NCBI GenBank assembly: GCA_024734495.1
Contig: JALMQS010000073.1
Location: 1,878,674 to 1,942,673 of the forward strand
Direction of reading: 5' to 3'
Origin: Forficula auricularia
Lineage: Eukaryota > Arthropoda > Insecta > Dermaptera > Forficulidae
DNA: 64,000 bases
Shown: piece after piece, positions 34,147-45,159 of the stretch
How the letters are laid out: the number at the start of each line of letters is the position of its first letter
Position numbering within the stretch: the first letter of the stretch is position 1
Made by a program: the position numbers and the translations under genes
Notes under the pieces: generated by a model
What the model was told of the DNA's origin: nothing
What the model saw: the letters and a program-made list of their open reading frames with translations, nothing else
The model's database searches: none

Positions 34147-34520
34147 TTATGGGCTAGGTAGAGTTCGAAGGATGCGGGTCTTAAACAGCTGAAGGTTATA
34201 ATTCACGGGGAAGACGGTCACTGGAAGCGAGTTCCAGTCCCTGGAGGTCATAGGGATAAAAGACTTGGGGAAATCGCTTGTTTGATTTTTATCCAATTTG
34301 AGAGCGAGAGTCTCATTCCCGGCCTTCAGGGTTTTATTCCAGAAATGAGTTACATATACTAAGATCTCGCCGGTCGATCGGTACTGCCTGAAGCCGTATT
34401 CCCTATCGTGGAATAATTTATTTGACTCCAAGTGTCGTAGAACCTGCTCGTTGATGGCCTTTTACATGATTTTGGATAGGACAGAATTGATTGCTATGGG
34501 TCGATAGTTTTTTAATTTGA
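34147..34520 (-). pseudogene. LINE ORF2 with internal deletion (RT fingers fused to tail)
   Basis: On the minus strand, starting near 34520, the frame reads NYRPIAINSVLSKIM, a stop, then KAINEQVLRHLESNKLF. It continues with a YGFRQYRSTGEILVYVTHFW block, the RT motif preceding the first catalytic Asp. After ALKLD it jumps straight to FIPMTSRDWNSLP and NYNLQLFKTRI, the tail also seen at 285-850. Everything from the first catalytic Asp past the [FY]xDD box and thumb is absent. It is therefore a deleted copy of the same LINE type, open for 94 codons across the junction. Confidence 0.75.
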
Positions 34521-34689
34521 TTTATTTTTAATATTTTAATGTAAAAAAAATATTAACCTGCGGGCCGGATTAAAAACAGTCTGTGATCCTTTTGCCGTTT
34601 TCTGATTTAGATGATTATAGCCTATTTCGATAAATTTAAAACATTCAATTGCATGAATTATATTATATTTCGCTCAATAAATTGAATAA

Positions 34690-35095
34690 TGTTGTAATTT
34701 GTGGTAGGGATCTCAAGTGGTTTGCAGATTATTTGAGCGATTGCGATCACTGTATATGGAGGTGAATAGGTCTATTCCTGATAAAATCAAAATCGATGTC
34801 AGCATTCCCCTGGGAAACCTTTTAAGGCTTCTTTAGTACAGCAGTGTCATTGGGAGTGACATTGCGAGTTTGAATCTTAATATCACTTCTTTTGTTGATA
34901 ATACCACTATAGTGAAGGGTAGTAGATCTTTTGAAGAGATATGTAATAAAAGTAATAAATCATTGAATATTGTCAAGGAATGTTTATTAAAACTTAACAA
35001 ATAGAAAGCAGCTTTACTTTAATTTTAGTTTATCAACCGTGAACAAAATCTTGGCCATATTGCTAATTTTGAGATTATTGAAACCATCTTTCGTT
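34690..35095 (+). pseudogene. LINE reverse transcriptase fragment
   Basis: In shifted frames: LKWFADYLSDCDHC, then NLNITSFVDNTTIVKGSRSF, where FVDN sits at the place of the catalytic F-A-D-D box, and then a CLLKLNK segment. Several stops and the D-to-N change show it is dead. Orientation is opposite to the neighbouring LINE fragment. Confidence 0.55.
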
Positions 35096-35119
35096 TGTTT
35101 CTCACAATGCAACCAATTG

Positions 35120-35185
35120 ACCAGGATTGCTATTTTTGGCCCTCGAGTTCGATTCCCGAAGGGAGAGCTGAACACAACCCTTCTG
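35120..35185 (+). repeat. SINE-like debris (B-box)
   Basis: GAGTTCGATTCCCGAAGGG resembles a Pol III B-box arm and is followed by a short A-rich stretch. A-box and boundaries are not visible. Confidence 0.3.
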
Positions 35186-35338
35186 ACATGTAATAAAAAT
35201 TATCCATGACAGCGTGGATTTAGTAGGCGACTCGAGCATTTTGTATATAGAAGAGAGCTATAAGAATTATAATTGGCTTGCAGTGTGATGCTAATTGAAG
35301 GAGGTGGCTCAGCAAATACTTATTCTCTCCATGTAGAT

Positions 35339-36223
35339 CAAGGGTGTCCAACCCGTGGCCCAGCGCTAATGTCAATGCGGCCAGACACAAAATTGTAAAC
35401 TTATGAAAAACTTAGAAATCTTTTTAATACTTTTTATTAAAAAAATTGTCACAACATATACCTACACTAAAAATACTCAATTTATTTGATTCCCAATTTA
35501 AATCCATATTTCACGAAGTTTTTAATCTTCATTTTCGTCCGTACACAGGGATACAGCATAATCGAATTATCATCTTCATACGACGCACTTGCGTGTCCGT
35601 GATTATTATCAATATTTTAACTATTCCCTCTATTATTGCCTCTATTATTACTTAGAAGAATTGTAAGTAGTTTTAATTGTTTAATTTATCCTTCCAAATA
35701 AGTTCTGGATTTAAATGGCGGTAGATTTAATTCTTGAAATTTCGAGTATTGATAATTTTGTAAATTAGTATTATATTTATTATTTTTAATTCATCATACA
35801 GTTTCGTTCACCACTCGTAGACCATCCTCAGTAGTAAATGTCGTATTAGTTTCAGGATATTGTCAATATAAACATTTCATCATTTTTCATTTGTTTTCAA
35901 AGATACGCATTCATACATAGACAATCATTCTTTTAGTTGATTATATTGTTTTTTCTGTATATTATTAATAATAATAATTAAACAATCCGAACGCTGGTAT
36001 ATTATTATTTTCTTGTCTATTGTTTACTTTTAAATGTAGTATGACTTCCACATATGACATCAGTCATTCTATGATATTTGTCAAAGCGGATATTATTATT
36101 GTACATTATTAAATGTTTTTTGCTCAAAATCGATAGTTAGAATCAGTATATTTTATGTGCGGCCCGAGACAATTTTATTTCTTCAAATATGGCCCAAGGA
36201 TGCCAAAAGGTTGGACACCCCTG
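35339..36223. mobile_element. Non-autonomous hAT element
   Basis: Ends CAAGGGTGTCCAACCCGTGG and, inverted, CAGGGGTGTCCAACCTTTTG. Flanks ATGTAGAT (35331-35338) and ATTTAGAT (36224-36231) match at 7 of 8. Sequence between the ends is AT-rich and non-coding. Confidence 0.8.
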
Positions 36224-36540
36224 ATTTAGATATTCCCATTTTATATGGTAGACTATTATGTATTTTAAGCTTAATGGTAATAATGTTTTTCTTGTCTTCT
36301 TACAAACCAAAAACCGTCAAATCTATGACGTGCGCTCCACGAGAAGCATTTAAATAAACATTAATCTACCATTAGATAAATTTAAATAAACTAAAACGAT
36401 TCGTTGCTAAACTTTATCCAAATTCATTTGAAATATTAATATGTTTATTTCTTTAATATTAATCAGATATCACTTGCTATTTGCAGTTCATGTTAACTTT
36501 AATTAAAAAATAATAATCGATTCTCATTTAACAAAAGAAT
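36224..36540. other. No gene recognised
   Basis: AT-rich sequence without supported features. Confidence 0.4.
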
Positions 36541-37085
36541 GACCATTCTACATTAGATTTCTGACGCTTCGATTATTATTGGTAACCATTGCTGAAGACA
36601 TGGAGGAATTGACTTGAGTTGTTTACCAAAAAATAATTTAGTCTTTTTGATTTTAAGTCGATTCTTCCACGTTTTCAGTAGAGGTTCCATTAATAGTCAA
36701 AACATCAAAAATTGAATACAATAAGGTTATTCCTCTAGTATTAGATAAGAATCGATCGGTATTTTTGATTTTAAGCCGATTCCTCCATGTCTTCAGCAAT
36801 AGTTACCAATAATAATCGAAGCGTCAAAAATCTAATGTAGAATTGTTATTCCTCAAGTACTAGATGAGAATCAATAGCTATTTTTGATTTTAACTCGATT
36901 CCTCTATGTCTTCAGCAATGGTTACCAATAAAAACCGAAACGTCAAAAATCCATTATAGAATGGTTATTCCTCAAGTACTAGATGAGAATCGATCGTTAT
37001 TTTTGATTTTAAGCCGATAGATGAGAATCAATCGCTATTTTTGATTTTAACTCGATTCCTCCATGTCTTCAGCAATGGTAGCGGA
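36541..37085. repeat. 119-bp tandem array with an inverted leading unit
   Basis: A unit containing GATTCCTCCATGTCTTCAGC and ACCAATAATAATCGAAGCGT recurs at about 36660, 36778, 36897 and 37054 (spacings 118, 119 and 157). At 36541-36630 the same unit lies inverted. One more diverged unit lies alone at about 57570-57660. Confidence 0.75.
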
Positions 37086-39223
37086 TAAGAAAACAACGCG
37101 GTTGCTATGGTTACTTATAAAATTTCCTCCCAAATTTTTAGCATTTCACAGCGAGAAGCCTAACCATTCTTACTTAAGTTAGGTTAAATGAGCTATCTTA
37201 AAACGATCAAATGAATAAATTTTAAAGAATTTAAAATAAAAAATTAAAAAAAAGTATTATCTTACTCTATAGTAAAGTACTTTAAAATATGATTTTACTA
37301 AAAACTTTATTTAACCTTTTTTGTGGTCCCCAAGATACTTAATTAGGATATTAAATTTTATCAAAATTGGTAAATTTGTTTTCAAGATATTTAGAAAAAA
37401 CTAAAAAAGTACTGAAATAAAGTACTAATGTTTGTGGACCGATATGTACCAAAAACTAATCAGCGCTTCATTTTGTTAAACTAATGGTAGGTTTTCAATT
37501 TCAATTCAATCAGTGCAACGACGTGGAAAAAATCGTGGACGAAAAAACTATAACATCCATCCATCCATCCATCCCCACGCACTTCCAAAAAAATGGCACT
37601 TTTTGGCATCTCGACGAGATCCCAGGTAATTTTTGGCAAAACAGTCACGTGCTAAAATTCAATCTCATTGAATACTTCAATTTGTGACCTTAATTGAGTC
37701 CATGGGTTCCGTAGTCTTTACCTGAGGACCCTTTGAAGTCGCGCTTGCCGCGAGACCGATTACAATACTTTCCCCCATGCTTCGCATTGGATAAAGTAAA
37801 AAAAAAAAAATATTTTTCCATTGCGTTGAATACTTTAATATATGACCCGAAGACATCAAGCCAATTATAAATAATAGGTCTTTTAAGACCTTGTTAAAAA
37901 ATGATTTATTAAAAAAAAAGTGTTTCTACAGTGTTGATAATTTTTTAAGAAAATCGTTAAAAAGCTTTAGAACCTGAGATGAAAGTAATTTTAATTTCAC
38001 CCCCCCCCCCCTTCCCCCATCACCACCTTTACTCTCTTGTTTCTTCCCTATATTTTGTGCAGCTAAATTTTGTACCGATAGATCCGCTGGATTCTAAAGA
38101 CTAATTAAACCACACCTCTCAAATGGTAGCAAATCGTTTGCCTGATTGAATATGTGGAAAATTTAAACTATACAAATCCAAACACAAGTAAATAAAACAT
38201 AAAATGACCACTTCACAGATAGAAATTTTGATTCGATTTTGTTATCGAAAAATATGTTATATAAAAATATAATATATTTATGGTATACCTATATTATAGA
38301 ACTTTTGATTTTGATACTTTCTCACAGGTGATTACAATTTGATGTACGGTACATGTTTAATAATCAAATCAAAGCCGCTTAATTCGAACCTGTCAAGATC
38401 AGCAAACTGAGTCAAAACATTGAGTAATTAATAGAAAATTAAGGAATTTTAGTTGAGTTAATTAAGAAACAACGGTTCTTGACAACGATTCCTCTAAAAG
38501 TTTAAAAGCACCGTGTTTGATCATGATAAACAAAAACATATTCATATTTATTCGTTTTATCTAAATAAAAATACATTTCTGCCATCCGAATTCTTTTCCT
38601 TCTCATTTGAAATAATTTATTGTCTTTTTTTTAACTATATTAAATTCTCAACTTATGACCATTGATAACGCACTCTCTCTGTTATAAATGACCAAACCAA
38701 AAATATGACAATCCTTTTAAGCAGCGAATACCGAGATTCTATAACTGGAACTATTCAAAAAATCCTAAATGGAAATGATAAATGGCTGAAGATTGTTTAA
38801 CATTTTCAGTAGCAGTAATGGATATTGCCGGGTGCATTTCTGAACATAGTGGACTTGGGCCTGGGGGTGGAGAATGTTGAGAAACGACAGTTCAACCCCT
38901 TGAAATATGAAACATTGCTCGTGGGTTCACAATGAACGGCCGGGCCAATCGATAAAACGATCGTCTCGCCAGACAAATAAATAAATATTTATATTTCTTC
39001 TTAACTTATCTATGCTATGCTTTTGATGCCATTTTTTTTAAATAATCAAAATTTTATAAAAAATTGTTAGCTACTACATGTATTAAATAAATAAAATTAA
39101 GTAGCTGGCGGACAGAGAGTTGTTCGGTATATTAAATTAAAATGGTTTATTTATTAGTCAAAACATATGAAGGGCTGCACAAGCCCAGTACGAAATATAA
39201 ATACAATTTGATTGAAAAATAAT
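37086..39223. other. No gene recognised
   Basis: AT-rich with a short (CATC) run at about 37556-37573 and C runs at about 38000-38012. Frames at 37484-37687 and 37677-37859 lack motifs. Part of 37370-37500 resembles the text of the TTTACCATACA MITE family, but no ends are found. Confidence 0.4.
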
Positions 39224-39238
39224 ACTAAGTTTTACTTT

Positions 39239-39459
39239 AAAAGTTTATAATAGGAAAATAAGGGAATTTTTTAAGTGTTACTTTTTTATTTATCAGCCAA
39301 CGTTTCGTCGACGTTGCCGACTTCTTCAGGGCTCAGAAGTCGGCAAAGTCGACGAAACGTTGCCTGATAAATATAAAAGTCACACATAAAAAATTGTCCT
39401 TATTTTCCTATTATTAACTTTCAAATTAATACAAATAATGGACGGAAATGATAATAATA
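39239..39459. mobile_element. Foldback retroelement with hammerhead, almost no spacer
   Basis: Inverted arms meet at about 39332. A perfect 15-bp duplication, ACTAAGTTTTACTTT, lies at 39224-39238 and 39460-39474. The left arm carries an intact minus-strand hammerhead; in the right arm the core is CTCAGAAG instead of CTGAAGAAG. Confidence 0.8.
39294..39334 (-). ncRNA. Hammerhead ribozyme motif
   Basis: GCC, CTGAAGA, extra A, helix II GTCG/CGAC, GAAA, ACGT, T (predicted cleavage base), GGC. GCC pairs with GGC as helix I. Confidence 0.65.
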
Positions 39460-39918
39460 ACTAAGTTTTACTTTTGAACCAAACCCTAAAAACGTATTTT
39501 CTCTTACTATCCAATGAGTTAATTGATGATATATAAAAAGAAACAAAGAGGTTGTCCTCTGCTTGATGCAAATAAACATACACACATATATATCGAAATT
39601 ATATGTATATATATTATTTATTTGTTTGAGACTATAATTTTGAAGACTTGGCCTTCATCATCAGTCTTTTTTTTAATTATAAATATTATTTTTTATGGGG
39701 TCAATATCGGATGGATATTGAAAATTTTTAGATCTTTACTTAGCTGGGAGCCAGTTAAAACTAAAATATTTGCATCAAACATACTACAACCTCTTTGTTT
39801 CTCTTTATGAATCAACAACTCTGCTACTCTCGGCAAAACAAAAACTTTTCAGTTAGGTAATTGATGCTTTGGTAACGGGCATCTTTACTCTTCATCGCTC
39901 TCTAATATTTTGATGTAA

Positions 39919-40362
39919 AACTTTAAAGAGAAATGGATTAAATATTTGATTATTCCTTATGTATTAATTAAATTTAGTTGTCTTCTAAAAACAAAAAAAA
40001 TATCATTTATCAACAAATCCGGGTTAGTATATGGGATACCATGTTCATGTGGAAAGTCTTATGTTGGACAGACAAGACAGAAATTGAAGACAAGAATTGG
40101 ACAACACAAGACGGACTGCAAACCTGAAAATCCAAATCCAAATAATAAAACCGCACTTGCTTTTCATCACTTTGAGAGTGGGCATTATTTCCGGTTTGAG
40201 GAGGTTGAAGTCTTGGATTTGGAGAACAATTATCGCAAGAGGAATGTGAGTGAGATGATTTTTATAAAGGCGCTGGACAATGTCAATTTTAGATCAGATA
40301 CTCAACAACTTAATTCAGTATATAGCGGCATCAACAATTATTTCAAGAGCAATTATAAATGA
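39919..40362 (+). CDS. Penelope-like element GIY-YIG endonuclease domain (C-terminal fragment)
   Basis: The open frame runs from the codon after a TAA at 39916-39918 to the stop at 40362. A core of SGLVYGIPCSCGKSYVGQTR (about residues 34-53 counted from 39919) is the GIY-YIG nuclease signature in the PLE form, with the Cys pair found in that family. It is followed by basic residues and H in RIGQHK, HHFESGH, and the catalytic-type Glu in VSEMIFIKAL. In PLEs this nuclease lies C-terminal to a telomerase-related reverse transcriptase and nicks target DNA. The RT is not present upstream, so this is an orphan fragment. The exact start is unknown. The 3' UTR (40363 onward) leads to a hammerhead motif at 40693, as expected for a PLE end. 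Confidence 0.75.
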   Translation, partial: NFKEKWIKYLIIPYVLIKFSCLLKTKKISFINKSGLVYGIPCSCGKSYVGQTRQKLKTRIGQHKTDCKPENPNPNNKTALAFHHFESGHYFRFEEVEVLDLENNYRKRNVSEMIFIKALDNVNFRSDTQQLNSVYSGINNYFKSNYK

Positions 40363-40692
40363 ATATTTGAATAAATGAGGGAAATGAAGAATTTACATCT
40401 CTGCAGTTGGTATTTTATTAAACATTTAATGACAGGTATACTTTGATTGATCAATTTTGTTTGAGGTTTTTTTATATATTTTGTTAATACTTTTTATATT
40501 TGTCTTGTATTATTAAGTTTGTTTAAACCTTGTCAATTATGTCATTGCAAAATCCAGTCTAATGGTTTCTATATATCTATCAACGAGAAAGCTGATCCAA
40601 AAAGTGAATATTGTTTGGAGTTATAAAAAAATGTTTTGTTATCTTGAATTATCTAATGACTTCATATTCTTATAATTTGTAATTGTTGTAGA

Positions 40693-40735
40693 TTGCCTGA
40701 AGAAGTAGAAACATATACGACGAAACGTGTTGCAA
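40693..40735 (+). ncRNA. Hammerhead ribozyme-like motif, PLE 3' end
   Basis: TTGC, CTGAAGA, extra A, an imperfect helix II (GT..AC), GAAA, ACGTGT, T as predicted cleavage base, GCAA. Helix I TTGC/GCAA is perfect, but helix II is weak. It lies about 330 bp past the GIY-YIG stop. Confidence 0.5.
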
Positions 40736-40770
40736 CTTTTTGAAATTTAGCTTTTAATTATTTTCTCAAG

Positions 40771-41700
40771 TCCAAGATCCCAATATCCAGCCTAATTATT
40801 TTCAAAGGACGATAACAATCCAAATATCAATTATTTTCTTTTAATTATCTCAGTAAAATAAAATATTTCTATAGTTTAGTTGAAGATGAAATAAATACGA
40901 AAATAAATAAAAATATGATGAAACTTGTTTACGACATTAGAAAAGGGCATATAGGAAGAAAGAGAAGTAAATATTTTAGATCAGCCAAATGTAAACTAGA
41001 GAAAAATGACTTATTTTCTGAGGGTTGCGATTGGGGAAGGGAAGATTGTAGAGGCAAGGTTTGCTCACTTGCCGTTTATTCTTGTGAACAGGCAGGGGTG
41101 CATACGAGAAGGGGGCGAGGCTTAACAGATGCTTCCTTACTAGCGATTACAATTCAAAGTCATAAAGCAAGGGGCCAGGGTGTTCGAATATTCTGTCGAG
41201 GGCGAGCATCTCCAAGGAGAGGGTGAACAAATCATCCTGCACCCGTTTCCTGATCAGAACAGGGAGCTGCAAACCAGGTCGGAAAATTACGTTCAACCAA
41301 TCAATCGGTTACTGCGAGTGGAGAAACAAACATTAAATCACTTTGGATCCTGTTCCTGGCCAGGGCCAATGTTTCCTTCCCATGACTAAAAGCAACCAAC
41401 CAACAACGATGGGTACCATCCATGCAAGTGCAAGGCGAAATCTAGCCTAACCTCGTAGTTGGTAAGATGTCACCTCATTTATGACCATCAAGATTAAATT
41501 AGGTCTATCCAAATATAAATTGACTAAAATGTGTAATTTATCTTAATCAACCAATTAGAGAATGATAATTGTCTTATATTTAATTATAAGTTAAAATTCT
41601 CTCGCACTTTGCATTTCATCTTAAACGGAAAAAGACAACTTTTGGCCATTTGTCGAACACTATGTATATATATAGTATTTCATCATTCGCGTTCATATTT
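40771..41700. other. Unique stretch; GC-richer at 40900-41460
   Basis: Two overlapping frames (40915-41226, 103 codons; 41180-41389, 69 codons) cover a GC-richer block with no known motif and no repeats in the window. Candidate conserved non-coding DNA or unknown exon. Confidence 0.3.
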
Positions 41701-41823
41701 TATTAAATATTTTAAAATCGCAGGGAAGTGGACAAAAAATCAAACAACAGAGTTAGTTTTAGGTTAAAAAATAAAATGAAAGATGGAGTCTTCTGTTTTT
41801 AAATAAAATAATTTTTAATTATT

Positions 41824-41872
41824 TCTAGAGACTATAGTTTCGAAGGCATTGCCTTCATCATCAGTCTATCAC
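41824..41872 (-). ncRNA. Hammerhead ribozyme (inner element, left arm)
   Basis: Identical in its core, helix II (GAAGGC/GCCTTC), helix III (ACT/AGT), GTC site and TAGA/TCTA helix I to the copies at 10097 and 10359. Confidence 0.7.
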
Positions 41873-41966
41873 AAATATTTCAGTATTTAGTTACATTCAA
41901 ATTAAGATATATACATTGAAAATTAGGATCGTCAATCCATTGTCAAAACACCACAAATAATTCAAC

Positions 41967-42194
41967 ATGGAAGCAAACATCAATAGTAAATATTACGTAC
42001 TAAACAAGGATACCATTTTGGAACTACAAAATGAATCGGTGCAACAAGCGCTAAACAACTACTACAAACTCCGCCTCAAGTATTCGACTGCCAACAAAAA
42101 TATCTTCTTCAACAAAACCTGCCTCTCCAAAAAATTGACTCCAAGATACGTTCAGATCAAGATTAAAACTAAATCAACGCTCGCTTCAAAATGA
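41967..42194 (+). CDS. Short PLE-type N-terminal ORF (fragment)
   Basis: 75 codons from an ATG at 41967, which lies in the loop between the two hammerhead arms. The sequence ends FFNKTCLSKKLTPRYVQIKI, which resembles the short conserved block found N-terminal to the RT in Penelope-like proteins (Cys, LTP, then a basic hydrophobic pattern). The first half is rich in N, Y and K. The frame then runs into the right arm. It is best read as the deleted start of a PLE polyprotein, kept in the internal spacer. The likeness is from memory and could be tested by profile search. Confidence 0.45.
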   Translation: MEANINSKYYVLNKDTILELQNESVQQALNNYYKLRLKYSTANKNIFFNKTCLSKKLTPRYVQIKIKTKSTLASK

Positions 42195-42460
42195 AAAAAA
42201 ACATTATATTTTTCAAAATTTTCAATGTATAAATTTTAATTTGAATGTAACTAAATACTGAAATATTTGTGATAGAGTGATGATGAAGGCAATGCCTTCG
42301 AAACTATAGTCTCTAGAAATAATTAAAAATTATTTTATTTAAAAACAGAAGACTCCATCTCTCATTTTATTTTTTAACCTAAAATAAAAACAATTCTGTT
42401 ACCATCGACTGTGAAATCTTTTATTAAACTAATAAAAAACAGATTTAGTTATTTAATTTA

Positions 42461-42503
42461 ACAGACGTTTCGTCACTTTATTGAGACTTCATCAGTGGCT
42501 CAT
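42461..42503 (-). ncRNA. Hammerhead ribozyme (outer element, left arm)
   Basis: CCA, CTGATGA, extra A, helix II GTC/GAC, GAAA, ACGT, C (cleavage base), TGT. Helix I has two Watson-Crick pairs and one mismatch or wobble. Confidence 0.55.
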
Positions 42504-42740
42504 TCAATATAACTCTTTGTCAAAAATCTCTCTACTATAAGACAGCCAGTAACGAACATTTTCCATTAAAACATAATTAAAACATTTTAAAAACAATATT
42601 CGATTGTCTAGTCCTCACATAAATTAAAGTTAAAAAATTTTTTAAATTATATTTTTAAAATGTTTTAATTATGTTTTAATGGGAAATGTTCATTACTGGC
42701 TGTCTTATAGTTGAGAGATTTTGACAAAGATATATTGAAT

Positions 42741-42783
42741 GAGCCACTGATGAAGTCTCAATAAAGTGACGAAACGTCTGGTA
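42741..42783 (+). ncRNA. Hammerhead ribozyme (outer element, right arm)
   Basis: CCA, CTGATGA, extra A, helix II GTC/GAC, GAAA, ACGT, C, TGG. CCA/TGG pair perfectly as helix I. Confidence 0.6.
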
Positions 42784-43026
42784 AATTAAATAACTAACTC
42801 TGTTGTTTGATTTTTTGTCCACTTCCCTGCGATTTTTAAAATACTATGTTTATAGTTTTGTATATATCCTATGTATATTTCTTGTATATAGTTTTATCTG
42901 AAGACTCGTGTATAAAAAATTTTTTTATATAAATATTTACAAATTGAGTAGAAAAACAAAATTATAATTGATTGATGTATTCGGACAAGACCGATTTAAT
43001 ATTGTTATCATTGTTTGTCATTGTTC

Positions 43027-43067
43027 AGCTCTGAAGATGGCTACAACCAATAGCCGAAACGTTAGCG
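43027..43067 (+). ncRNA. Solitary hammerhead ribozyme motif
   Basis: GCT, CTGAAGA (from 43031), extra T, helix II GGCT/AGCC, GAAA, ACGT, T as predicted cleavage base, AGC. GCT/AGC pair perfectly. No inverted partner is seen nearby. The surroundings look like a decayed PLE tail. Confidence 0.65.
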
Positions 43068-43129
43068 GGAGTTCATAAATAAAAAGAAATAAATGAATGC
43101 TGCTCGTCTCTTATTTAATTACTAAAATT

Positions 43130-43560
43130 GATTAGGTTTATCCTAGTAAATAAGATCAAGCTATAGTACAATTGACAACTACAGTTATTATACTTAATTT
43201 ATATTTTGGCTGTGAATGTTTTATTATTTGTGACATTTTTTCATTATTTATTTATTAATTTATTGTTCTATTTATTTATTTGTTTATTATTTATTTATTA
43301 ATTTATTGTTTTATTTATTTATTTATTATTTTCATTGTCTATGATACTATTTGATAGTTTATAAACTCATGTTAGACTGGCTACAATGGAATTCATTCCG
43401 AGTCCATTAGGAGGAGAAAATAAAAAAAAAAAAAATTACTAAAAAGTGAAACATTTTCAAGATTCGATAAGGTATTTGCAGTTTTGGGGAATAATGCAAA
43501 ACACCATTATTATTGCTTATTATTTTTATTAAAATCTCAAAAAATGATACTTTTTGAATA
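43130..43560. repeat. (TTTA)-type low-complexity DNA
   Basis: Dominated by ATTTATTTATT repeats at about 43240-43340. No gene. Confidence 0.6.
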
Positions 43561-44290
43561 TACAGGGTATGGTCAAGTATTGTAATCGTGCATGAAAAAG
43601 TCTTTTTTTTTGCTTCTTTTTTTTCGAAATATCTCAAAAACGGCTGAAACTATTTTGATAAAAAAAAAATTGTGCAAAACCATGGCATTTCGGTCTACAA
43701 AAAAGCTCTAATAAGTGAACATCGAAAAAATTATATTTTTCTAGATAATAACTGTTTAGTCAAAATGTCTGTTAGTCTGTTATCCTGTTAATCTGTTAGT
43801 CTGTGCGTTACCAAATTTGGTGGACGAGCTAGCTCAAAACCTAGTGTGGATATCAAAACTAAATTTCACATGAAGTTTTGTTGTATTGAGATTAAGAACT
43901 GATTAGATTTTGGTGCATATTAAGCCAAAATTAAGGGGGTGGGGGTAAATTTAAAATTATAATATTTTAAAACTAAAAAAAAAAAACAAGAAAAATGAAA
44001 TATTCTATAAAATGAACCCATAATAAAGAAAATATTTTTTCTGGCGCCAAAATTAGGTGTGTGTGTGGGGGGGGGAGTCAAAAAATAAAAATCTAGGCCA
44101 TTTGAGCAAACTCAACCAAAATTTGTATACATAATCAGGAGACTAAAAATCAGAAGACTAAAAATCAAAAAATGGGAAATAAAATGAAAATCTAGGCCTT
44201 TCTATCAAACTCAACCAGAAGTGTATGGTAAAGTCAAGTGGATGGCCACATCAGAACGTGTCAATTTATTTTCCATTGCCATCAAAATAA
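43560..44290 (-). mobile_element. TTTACCATACA-family MITE, minus strand
   Basis: Inverse orientation of 3840-4580. The 3' text (CATGGCATTTCGGTCTACAA region) comes first and the family head, ending GTCAAGTGGATGGCCACATC, comes last. Two tandem units with poly-G/T interruptions. Confidence 0.6.
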
Positions 44291-45159
44291 ATCTAAATTC
44301 GCATCGGATAAACTAAATATTAGTTTAATTTTTAAATATTTTAATGGAGAAAAAGATCTTTCGCCAGCAACTTGTGTTATAAGCAATGTTAAAAGATATT
44401 TGTAAGCTAACATCAAATATGTTTATAGGGTTTACTATACAAAAATTTTATTGCATGTATCTTGTGAAAATAAAATTTTAATTTTTCATCAAAATCGACA
44501 AAATATGTCTAATAGTCCACCTATGTATCATATATTATATTTTAGACATTTTTCTCATATTAACTTTTCTGATGGAAATTAAATGTACTTTAATAAAGGT
44601 CCTTATATAAAGTGTACCTCAGAGAGTTAGGCAGTAATCTTATGTGGAGAGTTAGATAAAGCGCCCTAAATTATCAACCTATAAAAAATACCCGATCGAA
44701 GCCGTGATGTTGTGTTTGCAGATAGATCACTTTATCCGGACGGCCAATCTCAAGCGGAAGACAACCTAATTGATTTCTCTTAAATTTTTCACATCCACAA
44801 TACATAAAAATGTGGTTCATATATAGCAATGAATTTCCATTAGTTGTATTTGAAATTCATCTCTTGTTAAAGGCTATATAGTTATATTTACCGGGTGAGT
44901 TTTTTATCTTGACACAGTTTTATAACTCAAAAACAGTGAATTATATGAAAGTACGCTATTGTTTGTCGACGTAGAACAAGCTTTCAAGGGTCTCAAGGTC
45001 ATGTTCTGTTTTTTAAATGGAACCCTATATTTTTCTATAGGTCTACCTAATCTACAAAAAAAAACTGAACAACTTTCATAAGAACTATTTTTTTATACGA
45101 CATCAAATAAACAAAATACATGAATCAATTAGATCTAAAAAAATATTTTAATAATTATT
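44291..45159. other. No gene recognised
   Basis: AT-rich; no supported feature. Confidence 0.4.

Larger units (their letters stand above)
41759..42437. mobile_element. Inner foldback retroelement with PLE-like ORF
   Basis: Same arms as 10034-10518 (starts TTTTAGGTTAAAAAATAAAA, right arm ends TTTTATTAAACTAATA), here separated by a spacer with an ORF. Target duplication AACAGAGTTAGTT (41746-41758) and AACAGATTTAGTT (42438-42450) matches at 12 of 13. The minus-strand left-arm hammerhead is intact; the right-arm core begins GTGATGA instead of CTGATGA and is expected to be inactive. Confidence 0.8.
41715..42845. mobile_element. Outer hammerhead foldback, split by an inner one
   Basis: The right arm (to about 42845) inverts exactly onto 41715-41758 and then onto 42439 onward. 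The left arm is therefore interrupted by the element at 41759-42437. Restoring continuity by eye requires only removal of that insert and one copy of its 13-bp duplication. Hammerheads lie on both arms. Confidence 0.75.

Noticed and set aside
36541..37085. CRISPR array
   Set aside because: Units of about 119 bp are tandem with no unique spacers, and the DNA is eukaryotic.
39630..39668. Additional minus-strand hammerhead
   Set aside because: GAAAC is changed to AAAAT and helix II is disrupted; only a relic.
42270..42316. Functional hammerhead on the right arm of the inner 42-kb element
   Set aside because: C3 of the core is G (GTGATGA), a change expected to abolish activity.
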